Shown: piece after piece, positions 33,249-45,909 of the stretch
How positions within the stretch are numbered: position 1 is the first letter of the stretch
Layout of the letters: the number at the start of each line of letters is the position of its first letter
Origin: Cricetomys ansorgei
Lineage: Eukaryota; Chordata; Mammalia; Rodentia; Nesomyidae
Direction of reading: 5' to 3'
DNA: 64,000 nucleotides
Assembly (NCBI GenBank): GCA_026225945.1
Contig: JAMJFZ010000239.1
Location: forward strand, 29,858,001 to 29,922,000
Translations under genes and position numbers: made by a program
Notes under the pieces: generated by a model
Databases searched by the model: none
Told to the model about the DNA's origin: nothing
What the model saw: only the letters and a program-made list of their open reading frames with translations

Positions 33249-33384
33249 CTGCAAGATGGTGCATTCCCTTAGTCCCAGCATTGAAAAGACTGAGGCAAGA
33301 GGATCACAAGTTCAAGGCCAGCCATAGCTACAAAGCAACCTTAAGACCAGCCTGAATTGCTCTATGGCCTGCTTCAAAAAATAA
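33249..33384 (+). mobile_element. B1/PB1-like SINE
   Basis: GCAAGATGGTGCATTCCC, GACTGAGGCAAGAGGATCAC and AGTTCAAGGCCAGCCATAGC. The tail abuts the next SINE. Confidence 0.78.
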
Positions 33385-33388
33385 ATGA

Positions 33389-33555
33389 GGGCTGGCAAGA
33401 TGGCTCAGTGGGTAAAGGCACTTGCTGCCAAACTTGATGACCTAAGTTTGCCTAACTCTCAAGACCTATAAGGTGGAAGTAGAGGACTGACCCCCATAAG
33501 CTGACCTCTGAAACCTATCCCCAATAATAGAAATATATATTTTAATAAAAAATAA
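33389..33555 (+). mobile_element. B3-type SINE
   Basis: GGGCTGGCAAGATGGCTCAG, GGTAAAGGCACTTGCTGCC and AAGCTGACCTCTGAAACC, with an A-rich tail. Confidence 0.9.
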
Positions 33556-33559
33556 ATGA

Positions 33560-34090
33560 AAGTGAGAAAATAACATGATTGTAATCCAGGAGTTGATAAC
33601 AAAATACTTAATAAATTCATTTGGAAACCACGGTTGTTTTCAATCTGCTTTTCCCATGCCCACATCTTGTGCACAGATCCCAACTAGAAATAGCTCCTGT
33701 CATGTCCTCTACTTGTAAACCTTCATGATCCCAAACCCTGTCCCATAACACCTGGGCATTCCTCTTTTCATTGGAAATAACAGTGATAGTGTTTTAAGAA
33801 TCCAAATTTCTAAAATGCCCATAAAATACTATACTGTAATGTACAACCTCCAGCTGCATACTTTTTTAAATTCTCATCATGCATCTACTGTGATTACATG
33901 TCAGCAACATGTCACAATCTGAGTTACCTAGTGACACGGTCCCTAGTTTAGGAATTAGACTTCATAATATGACTCTTTATATATTGTAGGAAGAGCCACA
34001 AGCAGTCATGGATGTCTTCCCATCATAGAAAAAAGGGGGATACTTCTTACATGTCTGTCCTAGGGCTCAAGTTCATTATGACATGCATAC
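33560..34090. other. Unique DNA
   Basis: Nothing recognised. Confidence 0.45.
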
Positions 34091-34094
34091 TTCT

Positions 34095-34228
34095 GTTAAT
34101 CCCTCACGTAGATAATATAATTATCACTATTGTAATTTTGCTTTATAGTAAGAAAATAATGGTATTCCTCCCGAAAGTCACAGAGTTAATATGGCAGATA
34201 GTGAATTCAGAATCTCAGTCTCTGGAAG
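34095..34228 (-). mobile_element. MIR-like SINE, weak
   Basis: AAGTCACAGAGTTAATATGG and TGAATTCAGAATCTCAGTC fit the antisense MIR core and tail. The middle is poor. Confidence 0.45.
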
Positions 34229-34239
34229 TATATTCAAGT

Positions 34240-34242
34240 TAT

Positions 34243-34289
<47 letters not shown>

Positions 34290-34418
34290 TCACTTGGATA
34301 CATGCGCAAGAAGGTGAATGTACACATGTGTGGCGGTGTCTGTGCAAGTTAGAGGTCAATATCAGATGCCTTTTACTATGACTTTCTACTTTGTCTTTTA
34401 AAAATATATTCACATGTC

Positions 34419-34461
<43 letters not shown>

Positions 34462-34715
34462 GCAGAAGTCATTTTTCATTTTCCACCATGAAAGTCCTAG
34501 GGGTTGAGCTCAGGTTGTCAGGCTTGATGGCAGGTGTGTTTATTCACAGAGCCACCTCGCAAGCCCCTCCACTTTGTCTTCCTGAGACAGGGTCTCACTG
34601 AAACTGAAGCTCCATGAATCTGTTAGGCTGGCTGGTGACACGTGTGCTCCTTAAACTCGGACCGTTAAGCTTGCATAGCGGACATTTTCCCGACTGAGTC
34701 ATTTCTCTGGCCCAT
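34240..34715 (-). mobile_element. Composite B4-type SINE interrupted by a B3
   Basis: The (TG)n and GTTAGAGGTCAATATCAGAT part (34240-34397) and the GAGACAGGGTCTCACTGAAA to GAGTCATTTCTCTGGCCC part (34571-34715) are the two halves of one antisense composite SINE. They are separated by the insertion at 34398-34570. Confidence 0.7.
34398..34570 (-). mobile_element. B3-type SINE insertion with 10-bp target-site duplication
   Basis: Antisense B3 with an internal (TG)n at about 34419-34457, GGGTTGAGCTCAGGTTGTC and AGAGCCACCTCGCAAGCCCC. ACTTTGTCTT occurs exactly on both sides (34388-34397 and 34571-34580). Confidence 0.82.
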
Positions 34716-34719
34716 GCCA

Positions 34720-36275
34720 GGGAAATCAGTTTCAAAGGGATCTGAAAAATAGTTCTGTGGACCGCCAAATCATAGAGGTCACTAAAATAACTCCAGTCCT
34801 TATTCACAAAGTTTTCACTGGTCACAAGCTACCAATGTAAAAGGATGAGAGAGCAGCAGAAAGAGTTGTTAGATGTGAGTCTGTTTCTACTGCATAAGTG
34901 TGTGTTAGTATGCACGTATGTGCAGATGTGCACATTCACACATATGTGTGAACTTCAGACAGTGAAAAGCAAGGAGTCACCATCTGTGTAAACTGCCCAA
35001 TTGGCTGAACATAAAACCATATTTCTTACTATAAGAATTATGAATGTCAAAATCGTTCTGGTCCAGGAAAAAAAAAATCACTAAAAAGTATAAATGAAAA
35101 AGAATAGTTCATAACAGAACACATTTGAATTGTTTCTGAGTATTGATGCTACTATATTCGTTCAAGTGCATTAAACAAGTACATTTTCTCTGATAAACAA
35201 CTGTCAACAGGAACTGCCATCCCATCATTAAATGAAAATTCTTCCAAGACTTTACATGTTTTACTTTTAAAGTGTGATAACTGCCCAATACTGAGCTCAA
35301 AGTTGCCAGACCATCTGGTCCTCAGTCTGGCTGCTATGCATACAGATGTTGATGATTTTTATAGGCAATATTTTAAAACTAAAAAGCTGATTCGAGATGC
35401 AAGCATAATGCCAGTCAGGCAAATCACATCTCTAGTATATGAGAGGAAGCAGTGGTCTCTATACTGTTGTGATTGGTGTATCTTTTGAAACCTTTCAATA
35501 TATACAAGACCCTAGAAAGTAAAACCAAGTCCAACAAGAAGAAATGAGATCTTTACAAGGTGTCCATGTAATAAATAATTTACACAGCAATTTAGCAACC
35601 TCAGCAGGCACCACTTACAGGCTGTGGTAGGGAGCGGAGTCTGTGTTTGTAGAGAAGAATGGGATCGATACAAGGAGTGAGCTGTCAGTTTTTTTCTATA
35701 GTGTCAATATCTCAGACTGGCTGCTTTCACTGCTGCTCCTGTGGAAACAATTTCCAAAAGTATACTATTGAGTGACATGTTGCATGGATTAAATGATTTA
35801 CTTTAATCCCTTACCTTCATGTTGAGAGACCAATAGCCCAAAAGGAATACTACACAGCCTGAGAACAAAGCCACTGGCAATAATCTTGTGATCGGAGAAT
35901 AGTTTATACTTAAAAAAGTCCTTTCACTGTTGCAAAAGCCACCCAAACATGTCTCCATGAGACATGGATACAAAAGACATATACCACCTAGCTACTACCA
36001 GCGGGATCCATCACAATACTGAGGAAACTGGTTACGTAGATTTATAGGTTAGCTTCTCTGTTTGTTACCAGATTAAAACATGGTCTGATCTCAGAACACT
36101 AATGAGCAGAGTAAACTGACCCTTTGTATCTGTGTATATGTATGTACTTAGTGAGAAACATGTAAAGGGTCTAAACTTCAAACATAGTCCTAGCATTATA
36201 GAATTTAGCACAGTAAATATCTTATTAAATAAATGGTTGACAAAAAGCAACAGGCAGACTCCAAGGCAAACAACT
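34720..36275. other. Unique DNA, no gene recognised
   Basis: No SINE, LTR or supported exon was recognised in 1.5 kb. Short frames (63, 61 and 71 codons) show nothing. Confidence 0.45.
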
Positions 36276-36277
36276 AA

Positions 36278-36400
36278 CATTCTAGCCAGGCTGTAGAGGC
36301 AGGCAGATCTCTGTATCTCTATGAATTTAAGATCATCCTGATCTACAGAGTGAGTTCCAAGACAGCCAGAGCTACACAGAGGGAAAAAAAAGAAAGAAAA
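36278..36400 (+). mobile_element. B1 SINE, 5'-truncated
   Basis: Starts at the GTAGAGGCAGGCAGATCTCT segment and continues through CTACAGAGTGAGTTCCAAGA, CAGCCAGAGCTACACAGAGG and an A-rich tail. Confidence 0.9.
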
Positions 36401-36415
36401 TCTGTCTTGGTGGAA

Positions 36416-36520
36416 ATAAAAGGAAGAGGAAGAGGAAGAGGAGGAAGAGGAGGGGGAGGAGAGAGAGGAGGAATGGGAAGAGGAAAGAGAGGAGGAGGGG
36501 GAAGAGGAGGAGAAGAAATG
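36416..36520 (+). repeat. (GGAAGA)n polypurine tract
   Basis: About 105 bp of almost pure A/G growing from the tail of the B1. It sits inside the 251-codon minus-strand frame (36372-37127), where it gives a Leu/Phe-rich stretch. Confidence 0.95.
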
Positions 36521-36591
36521 ATGATTCTAACTTATAGCCAGGAAGGCAGGGTTTTGGGGTTTTATTTTTAAGTAGTAGCCTAGTAATCTTT

Positions 36592-36768
36592 TGTACCAAC
36601 AAGATGGCTTCTAGTGTAGAGGCTCTTGGTGTCAAGCCTGATAGCCTGAGTTCAATCCCCAGAGCCCACATGACAGAAAAAGACAATAGCCTCTGACAAG
36701 CTGTCCTCTGATCACCGCACAAATGTGGTGACACGTGTACCTCCTTCCTGAACAAAATAAATGGTTTT
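36592..36768 (+). mobile_element. B3-type SINE
   Basis: ACAAGATGGCTTCTAGTG, GAGTTCAATCCCCAGAGCCC, AAGCTGTCCTCTGATCACC and ACAAAATAAATGG at the end. Confidence 0.85.
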
Positions 36769-36769
36769 G

Positions 36770-39700
36770 ATTTTGTTTTATAACCTGGTTTTCCAACATT
36801 GTATATGTGACTTGGGTCTTGCAAATGTGAAGATGACTGTAACAGGGTTCTAGGGCCTTCCAGTAAGGATGGTTCTATAGTTCTGCGTGTCACTGAATGT
36901 TCCCTGCTGCGGGAGGTGAATGACCTGCAGGCTACTGAGGATGTAGGAACGCTTGCCTTTAAATCAGGAAGCTGAGATGCAATTCCAAGATGCAACTCCT
37001 GTTTTTTTTTTTTTCCCCACTGTTCTGTCTTGTCCCCACTTAGGACCCTGACATGTGGAGAAGGTGGGAGAGATGCCTTACAGCTCCTTGAGTAACAACA
37101 GACAAGCCGAAGCTTGGGCGCCATCAAATGTGAGGTTCCACAGTGGCCTCTGCTTATTTCTCTGCACTTCCCATGCTGCTAGATCAGCATCCTCAGCACC
37201 CTCCTCCACCAGAGGTGAGAGGACCAGAGAGCTAGCGTGCAATTAGAGTACAATGAGAAAAAGCGACCTGGGGTGGGGGTGAGGAGTGGATGTGGGGGTT
37301 GTAGAACCTGGTCAGGTTGACCTTGCTGACCTGTGAGAGCTGTCCTAAGAATGAACAAGGGAGCAGAACCTTAGAGGTACCTCCAAACAAAGACCTAGGA
37401 CAGATGACAGAACGATAGGGTGGGCATTGTGAGGAAGGGCTGACCTGGGGAAAAGCTTTCTGCACCAGAGAACTCATTACTGGAGACGTGTTTCTTTAGG
37501 GAAATCAAAGCCTCTACGCATGTGTGTGTGTGCCTCCTGCCCGTTTTACAATAGGGATTTATGAAGAGAACTCCTGGAAAGAAGCTGTGTCTGCAGAGAC
37601 AGACTGATTGAAAGTGCAGCGATGTGGAGAGGTTGGAATGTTGTAGATCCAGAGGCTAATTACCTCATCTTGAGCTGGTTTTAGCCCCCTAACTAGCTAT
37701 TCCTTGCCCACATCTGTGTCAGAACTAACATCCAGTGACTAATAGGTAAAAAGTCATTGGAAATCTATTAACGTAGCAGACCACTAGCTTCCATAAACCC
37801 AAAAGCTAAAAATATTATCAGATAAAATCTAAGACTTATTGTAAAGCTTCCTCTGTATCGCTGTAACCACCTCTCTGATCTACCCACCAATGTATTTTAA
37901 ATTTGCCTTGGTTTGTGATTCTTTTTTTAATTCTGTAAAGCTATACAACTTTATGAAAATGCTGGAACATGAATTTTGGGGTAATCTGTTTTCTTGGGTC
38001 ACGGTTCCTCAAAATGGCTCCAAAATAAACTACTTCTTACACCCCTTAAGATCAGAGCTGTGGTTTTTTACACCCATGGAATAAAAAATTAGAAAAGGAA
38101 AATATTGTCGTTTTTGCAAAAATTTATTTTGCTAAAACAGTAACAATTTAGATTGTGAAAAGCAGTCACGGCCTTGACTTTCCTGATTTGAATATTCCCT
38201 GACTTCAATTCTAAATGCCTCGTGATAGCGAGAAGGACCCTCATGACATGTATGCATAGCTGTTTCTGAGAAAGTGTCCCAGTGTCTAGGAGACTGTCCC
38301 ACACTGTCACTCTTATCCACTTGATGAAGTTTCTTATTTGCAGACATTAACAGAGAGAAGATGGCTGTAAGAAACAGACACAATGTTATTTGTGAAGAAA
38401 GAAACCTGCCCTACCCTTTATTGGGAGTTACAATAAGCATTAGAAATTAGTACAAACTCCTTAAATTCCACCGTTTATTTTTATTATAAAGGGAACGATC
38501 ATATCATTCATTACATTAGTCCAACTTGGGATGAATCACGTTGCTCTTCAACGAAGAGCAGCACAAAAGATGTAGTTTTCATAGGAAAAAAGCCAAGGCA
38601 CCACCACATCAGGGCTTTAGGCTGCAAAGCCACCTGGTGAGGTCCAGGGGGCAGTGTAATAAAGGCTGAGGGAAGTAACTGCACCCAGGAGCACATGCCT
38701 AGGGGCAGGCCCAAGGGCAACTTCCCCTGCAGAATAGGGGGATGGTTCTCTTCTTAACCAGACAATGCCTCCATTAGGTTTATGTCAACCAGCTGGGTTA
38801 GAAGAGGGTGGCTGAGTCATGCTGACCAGTTCTGAACAACAAAACTATTTAAAAGTCAGTCTCATTTGTGTTAGAAGACAGCTCTCTTGACTGATGTGAA
38901 AATAAAATTAGGGCACATATTATATGAGGTATTTGAATTCTCCTTATTTCTTAGAAATAAGAATAAGACTTAAAAAAGACTAAAAATAAGAAATAAAACC
39001 CATTTCTAAGAAACATCACCAATTTTGCATTTTAGCTTGCCACGTTGCACTTTTCTAAAATATTGGAGCATTAAACATGTTCTTCCTAACTTTACGATTG
39101 TCTCTGCAGATGGCTATGGGTGTTCAACACTCACACTATTGAGTGTGACAGTGGCCAAATAGCCAGTATTCCTTAAGACTGCCACTTTGTGGCAGGCAGA
39201 AAGAAAGATTAAATTTTAACCCTGAACCTAAAAAATTTATCAGTCATTACGTCAAATGGCAAACAACTGTAGGACGACAGTATAATGAACATGGCGAAAA
39301 TACTACCCCTGTCGCATATGGAATCAAAATATGAGTGCTTCCTGTTTGGTTATACAGTTTAATATTCAAACACGCTATCAGTGGGAAATGGAAAACTCAC
39401 TCCTGGGTCTGACTCAAGCACAAGAATGAAAGAAATGAATCATAAAATGTCAGAGGTGAAGGGATTTTGTAAGTAATTGAGATGACAAAGCTTTCCAAAC
39501 TTTAAGAACCATTCAAGAACATAAGTCAAATCATAATTATATGGACAACTAAAGCAGCCTCGGTCTGTAGGATCTCCCAAAGACTGCTTGAAAACTGATG
39601 ATCTAAGTCTATCCTCTGCCGTGAAGAATGAAAACAGGGAACGCAGTTACCCACTAGAGGTCATGATGACAACCTGAGACAGACCTTAACCTACTCCCTT

Positions 39701-40525
39701 TGTTCCAGCATGTGAAACAGTAGGAGCTGGCTTAGGTTTATTTTATACCAGGTTCAGAGAAAGAAAAACAAATAATTTCAGATGTTATACTTTGCTGTGA
39801 AGAAATAAGTAATAGATTTTTTTAAAAGACTGCTTAACTTGGTTTTATTTTATCTGTTATCTTTACTATGAGTCTTAGGTTACCAAATGAAAATTAAGCT
39901 TTAATTGAAAATTGAAAATGATTTTCTCAGACCTTGGATTTAATTTCACTGCATATATTAGATACCATCCAGTTAACCTGATTTTAAATAATTATTAGTT
40001 CCCAATAAGCTTTTCTTTGTTAAGTAAATAAATAGAAATGAGTAATATACTACTCACTAATGAATTAGGCATATATTTATTAAGAATTACACAATTCTTA
40101 AAGTACACAGGATTTTTCCCCTAAAGCAAAACTTATACAAACACCAAAACAGACTAAAAGATTTATACTCATGAACTTTCATAATGTTTTTCCTTTTTGT
40201 CAAGCAGTATGGTGTACATCCTAACCATTAAAAAGTACCGCTAGAAACTATTTTCCTGAAATTGATATAAATTAATTAAAATATACTGCAAAGGGTAAAG
40301 ACTTCTAGAATCATATTATTGATCAACACTCAGTACAAAAGAGACAGAATTAAGAGGTTTTTTTCTTAGTTTTTTACTCAATTTTTTGTTTTGCTTCTTT
40401 TGCTTGACATCTTTTAATTGTATAATCCTCTTTTCACAGGTAGTAACTGAGTAAATGGGAAACATTTGTCTTATTCTCTCTTCTTAACCAGTTTCTTATG
40501 AGAAAAATGTTTGTTCAACCAGTGA
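36770..40525. other. 3.7 kb of mostly unique DNA
   Basis: No repeat or exon was recognised. The longest minus-strand frame of the window (36372-37127) enters here, but it is built from a B1, a purine tract, a B3 and unique sequence, so it is not a gene. Such a low-repeat stretch is a reasonable place to look for conserved regulatory DNA. Confidence 0.45.
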
Positions 40526-40529
40526 ACAT

Positions 40530-40593
40530 ATACACACAGACACACACACACAGAGACACACACACACAAAGACGCACACACAGAGACACACAG
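40530..40593. repeat. Imperfect (CA)n with CAGAGA units
   Basis: CACACAGACACACACACACA-type sequence with AGAGACA interruptions. Confidence 0.93.
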
Positions 40594-41104
40594 CCAAAAG
40601 TCACGAAGATCCAGTAGAGAATCTTGTTGATAACGTAGCCTGACTATCATCTCTATGCTAGCTTTCCCTCTTCACTTGTTGTGTTGTGAATGAGGTCACA
40701 GCTCCAAAGACAGTGTTCCCCAATTCAAATTCCCACTCTGCTGAATTGTCTCCATAGAGACCATGAAAGCCTAATCCTCTCCTAAAGACACATCACAGAT
40801 TCCATCTGGTCAACCTGTGTCTGATAATCACATTATCAGCAAAACGTGCAAGGAGTAAAAGGTTTGATGTGTGTTGTATATAAGCCATGTTCAGGTTCGG
40901 TGATCCTTGGATTGTTCAGGAGTAATTATTTCTACTTAGAGTAAACCAGTTAATTTTCTACCCTTTAATCGTAAAACTTCAAGATACAGTTAAAGAAGCT
41001 GATGGAACTCTTAGCAAAGGTTATAACTCAGTCAGACATCTTAAGATTTCTATTGGAAAAGAGAGTAAAAGTGCACTTCCTGGAGAGCCATTTCCCTTCC
41101 AGGC

Positions 41105-41245
41105 ACTTTGTATGGCTCCCTAAGTTTTTTCCTCACTTAATTCTCATTTAGGAGACATATATTTTAAAATAGAGAAAGCTGAGGGTTTAAATGATGCAGT
41201 AACGAGCAAAGACACGTACTGCCATACTTCTCCTTTGGTCAGATC
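41105..41245 (-). mobile_element. Possible MIR, weak
   Basis: GGCACTTTGTATGGCTCCC, CCTCACTTAATTCTCATTTA and AGAGAAAGCTGAGGGTTTAA fall in the order of an antisense MIR-family element, with low identity. Confidence 0.35.
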
Positions 41246-41654
41246 CCACTTTAGACGGAATGCACCACTTTCCTTAACACTCAGGGTCAGCTCACAATTC
41301 CATGTTTCCACATCAACCTCTTGAACTGTTATACATTTTACTATATTCATAGAAAAAAAATGTGCTAATAGAAAATCCACTGTATAGAGACATTGATTTT
41401 GGATAGCACGTGCTTATATGTCAAATGATTTCCTCCTTTATGATGGCAGGAGTTTTTTAAATGTTTAAATTTTTAATTTAAAAATACTTCTTCAAGAGAA
41501 ACTGACAAATGCTTCTCTTTCACTCACACAGACTCTATTCAATGAGACATGGGGTTTTGAAGAGACTAGATTAATTTTGACACTCTTTAGTTTTTAGTTG
41601 TATTTTAAACCTAGTTAGGCCCGTTTACTGGCCCCTACACTGAACTTCTGTTGT

Positions 41655-41768
41655 TCTTGTTTGTTAGTAAGATTCACACTTTCTTGCTGCCAAGACTAGC
41701 CTTAAACTATGAACTCAACTGGTCTTCACCCACCTTAGCCTCTTGAGTCGCTAAGACAACAGGCAAAG
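41655..41768 (-). mobile_element. B1/B4-like SINE, diverged
   Basis: GCTGCCAAGACTAGCCTTAA and CCACCTTAGCCTCTTGAGTC match antisense B1-type sequence at low identity. Confidence 0.5.
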
Positions 41769-41774
41769 GGCTAA

Positions 41775-43585
41775 GGCACCTTCCTAAAAATACACAAATA
41801 AAACAAAACAAACCTTTCTGCTTACTTTTCAAATTGAACCTACTAATAAATAGCAGGAATGCTAAGATTTGACATTGGAGCACTTACTCTCATTCTTATA
41901 GCGTTGGCTCATGGAATTGGAGCTGTTTTCTGACCTCTGCCCACTCATTTATCCCTTAGACCCAGAGAGGGTGAAGAGACTTTGGGAAGACTATATTTAG
42001 ATAAATATTTCCACCCAAATCCTGTGTATTTGGGGATGAAACTCCATGCACATTTGTAAGAACAGTTAAGAACCAAAGAACCCTTACCATATAACTGTCA
42101 ACAACATAAAATAACCCACAGTTTTATGCCAAATGAAGGTACTTGGAATGTCAACTTTTAAAAGCAAGTTCACCACAAATGATAACTGATCTCATCAGGT
42201 TAATTTTCTAGTCATTTTAACCTAAAAAAGTATAAGAAGTAAAATAAACCTGATACTGAGTAGCTGATAGTAAGACATATACCCAAGCTTGAAGTTGAAC
42301 AATTTACATTAGAAATTGAAAACAATTTAGAACATTATACACACACTGGCAGTTGGATTTAGACAACATGTTTTAGTTTCTTCCTTATAATAAAAAAATT
42401 TACTTTTGTGTTTTACCGTAAATGGAAAATAAAACAGGGAACCAAACATTTTCCTGGCATTTGAAAATAAAAATGATAAATGAATACATTCTAAAAACAA
42501 ACCTCACTGAAGCTGTAGGTTTTCAGCCTTCATCAGCATAACTGATCCATGAACCATTAGTGGGTCATAAAACAAGAAAGCTCAATAAAATAATTATAAC
42601 CTCACATGTTTATTTTGTTCTAAGACTTAAATGAGGGACCTTTGTACCAGACGATGCTTAGAAACAGAGGTTTTTTTGCACGTATGAGTGCTCATACACA
42701 CATACAATATACACGAATGCATGGAGGCTCATATGCTCGTATCTTTTTCATAATTCTATGGCCTTACTTATAAATATGCTCTTGTGACATTTATAATGCT
42801 TGATGTCACAGATTTCCTTTGATAAACAGAAAAGAAGTGCTATTTAGTCTCCTTTTAAAACTAAATAACTTAAGCCATGTTTTCTTAAAATAGTAAGTAT
42901 AATTTTTCATAGCCTTTGACATCATTCTTAATTTACTGTGAATATTGAATAAACTCAAAGCAAAAAATAAAAAACGCTCAATTTGTATACAGAAATACTA
43001 CGTACGACCCTTCACGTTTAGATTTCTAGTTTACTGAACAAGTATCCTACACATTTCAAGGAGTTTAAGAACCTGAATCTATTATTTTTATCCAATGTTC
43101 AATCTTCTAATTTTCAAAATTACTTATAAAAATCAGAAATGGTCAACATCATATAATTTCTCAAGCAAAAGTAATATATCCAAAATAGTTATGGTCATTA
43201 AGAATATTCTTCTTCGTGACAAAGTAAATGTTTTCCACCCAGAAAGCATTAGGTAAATGCCATTTCACTCGAGAGAGCTGTGATTTTACAGTCTTCAACT
43301 TAATGATGCATAATGCAATTATGGACAGGCAATGTCAGCTTCCTTCCACACTAGCCTTGATCTAGCCTGGAAGGGAAAGAGACTCCATGTCTTACAGAGG
43401 ACACTTTTCTACTGGTAAGCTGACGCCTTTACAAGATTTCTACTGGTAGTTCCTTCTCACTACAAAAGTTCTCCACTCCTTCCGATCTTCACAAAAAACT
43501 TTGTTCTAGCTTCTGGTTTTTTCCTAGCCATTAAATATCTCCCACAAAAAAAGTGAGTAACCCCCTTTTCAAAATTGTATACCAT
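41775..43585. other. Unique A+T-rich DNA
   Basis: Nothing recognised. Confidence 0.5.
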
Positions 43586-43593
43586 TTTTAGTT

Positions 43594-44005
43594 AGCACAC
43601 TGTCATAGGGTTACTATTGCTATGATGAAACATCACGACTAAAAGGAAATTGGGAAAGAAAAGGTTGATTTAGCTTATACTTCCACATTCTGTACATCAT
43701 CATCGAAGAAGTCAGGACAGGAACTCAAACAGAGCAGGGACCTGGTGGCAGAAGCTGATACAGAGGCCATGGAGGAGTGCTGCTAACTGGCTTGTTCATC
43801 TTGGCTTGCTCAGCCTGCTTTATTACAGAACTAAAGACCACGAGCCAAGGGATGGTATCACCCACAATGAGCTGGGCCGCATTGATCACTAATTAAGTAA
43901 ATTTCTTGCAACCAGATCTTATGGAAGCATTTTCTCAATTGAGGTTCCCTCCTTCAGATAAATCTAGCTTGTGTCAAGTTGACAGAAATCTAACTAGCAC
44001 ACATA
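43594..44005 (-). mobile_element. Solo LTR-like element, ERVL/MaLR-type, about 410 bp
   Basis: The plus strand opens CATAGGGTTACTATTGCTAT with GATGAAACATCACGACTAAA, passes GAAGTCAGGACAGGAACTCA, CAGAGGCCATGGAGGAG and CACCCACAATGAGCTGGGC, and closes CTTGTGTCAAGTTGACAG. It is a near-complete copy of a very common rodent repeat; I am unsure of its official family. Confidence 0.75.
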
Positions 44006-44029
44006 TGAAGTAACCAATATCCTTATGGC

Positions 44030-44240
44030 CTTTTGATACATTTTGGTTGATCTATCCTTCTCCTCTTTACTATGTCCACCTCCACATCCTTCTGCTACCA
44101 GTGATCCCTTTCCCACTTTCAAACCACATGTGTTTATTACATTCCACACTCTCCTTCCTTAAAGCTTACCCTGCCCCATCATGAACCACTTTCTAGTTTC
44201 ATGGCCTCCCCCCCACCTCCATGCCCACATCACAACACAG
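44030..44240. other. Pyrimidine-rich segment, possible old repeat
   Basis: CCTTCTCCTCTTTACTATGT, CCCTTTCCCACTTTC and ACATGTGTTTATTACATTCC resemble the C-rich rodent L1-associated sequences at 13.2 and 19.1 kb. Not secure. Confidence 0.3.
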
Positions 44241-44244
44241 CAAT

Positions 44245-45415
44245 AATCATTAGAAGCTATGATACCTTCATGGTTCTTTCTCTTCTGCTCGATTCCAAAC
44301 CAATCTTTCCATACCTGACAGGTTAACTTTTTAAAAGTCTCCCTATAATAGTTCATTAAATCTTCTGAATCAATGTGCCAAGACAGTAAGAGGATGAGCA
44401 GGATTCACAATTGCTTCATAATAAAGAATAAGCGGAGACAGCAACTTAGCATAAGTGAACTTCATTTTCTCTTCACTGTTTTCTTTAAATTTCAATTCAG
44501 ATAGAATAGAAAGCTTACTATTTTTTCTGCAAAGCATTCATATATTTGTCTCAAGATTCAGTATTTATTTTTTTGTCCAAAACAATATATCCAAAATTTT
44601 TAAAGCATGACCTATAGGGAGACATATAACTTTAATTTTTACCAAGTATACACATAAGCATATTCACTTGTAGGATTTCTGACATTATTTCATAAATCTA
44701 AATATTTGTATGACATAATGATACTGACTCTGTCTTCAAATCATGGTCCACCAAATCCATTTCACTGCCACCATGATGAGCCCACATTTCAAATGTCCTC
44801 AACCACCTTTTCTAAGGCTTGCTCTTGTTCTAGGACTCTTCTAATTCTGTGTCTTGCCTAGCTCATTGCATTGCTCACTCATTTGAAAAATTAACAAAAA
44901 ATTTAAACTCTGTATTGAAAGTCAGGTATTTCTTTTTCCTAGAAGGACCAGGATCAGAGGAAGCAAGTCGGTAACTTCTTGTGGTTTCCAATGTGGGCCC
45001 TGTTGTGCAACTGTTTATTCTCAATTGAAAGATGCCCTCTGTGAGAGAGGCTCACTGAAGCTCAGGAAGAAGTGAATTTCATAGAATGCAGGAAGGGCAC
45101 AAAACTCACAAGACTCAGGAACCTCCCGAAAGGTACAAGATTCACAAGGACCTTACCCAAAGTTATGTAGCAATTACTTGGGAAAGGCCCTCTCTAGTAG
45201 GCAAGTTGTTTGCAAGGTGTGAAGAGAATCCCAAAGGAGCAAGTTTTGTGAGTGGTTAATCATGTTGGCTGAGTGGGCTTTTTTCATTTATGTAGCTGCC
45301 TTTGAGTCTCCTATATTCCTGTGACTCCTCACCCATCCTTCTGTAACTAACCTTAGTACATTCACTGGTTCACAAAGTTAGACCTAGATAGTATAATGTA
45401 GTATGGTAAATTTAC
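44245..45415. other. Unique DNA
   Basis: Nothing recognised; ends at a T-rich run (45421-45447). Confidence 0.45.
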
Positions 45416-45789
45416 TATGCTTTTTTTTTTTTTTTTCTTTTTTTCCCTTCAAATTACTCATGTGCCTCAAACTTTAATATTAACTGTTGTCTAAGTGGTT
45501 TCGGTCAATGTCTTGTCTGGGTTAAACAGACATTTCTTCACATATTCCATTGGGAAAGTCACAAAATACTACTCTGTAACAGAGGTCATCTTGCTCCCCT
45601 CAATGTGTCAATCATTTCCACTCCTTTTACAGCTGCTTCAGGCTCCTTTGCCTTCCCCCATCTTTTACATGTTTCATATGCAAAAGAACTCCATGCTGAC
45701 CTTCAGGCCTGGAATCTTAACTGTCCACATTAGCACTTTGCACCTTCTGCTACTGAAGAAACCAATAAAGACAAACCCAGCTGAGCTGT

Positions 45790-45905
45790 GTGCCCAGATA
45801 TCCACTCACCAGCTTTGGGAAGTCAGGTGCCCACGTCTTTTCTCTTCTCTCAAGCTCAGTTTCCTCATCTGTAAAAGGAAAGGATCGAGCTATGTCAGTG
45901 ATGTT
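45790..45905 (+). mobile_element. MIR SINE
   Basis: CTCAGTTTCCTCATCTGTAA followed by AAGGAAAGGATCG is the diagnostic MIR core. The upstream part is decayed. It lies inside the 163-codon plus frame at 45495-45986, which argues against that frame being a gene. Confidence 0.82.
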
Positions 45906-45909
45906 CATG

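Noticed and set aside
36372..37127. 251-codon minus-strand open frame, the longest in the window
   Set aside because: It is stitched from antisense B3, antisense B1 and a polypurine tract, plus unique sequence with no recognisable domain. Repeat composition keeps it open.
43594..44005. Possible processed gene fragment
   Set aside because: The sequence follows a very common rodent interspersed repeat from end to end and has no open frame.
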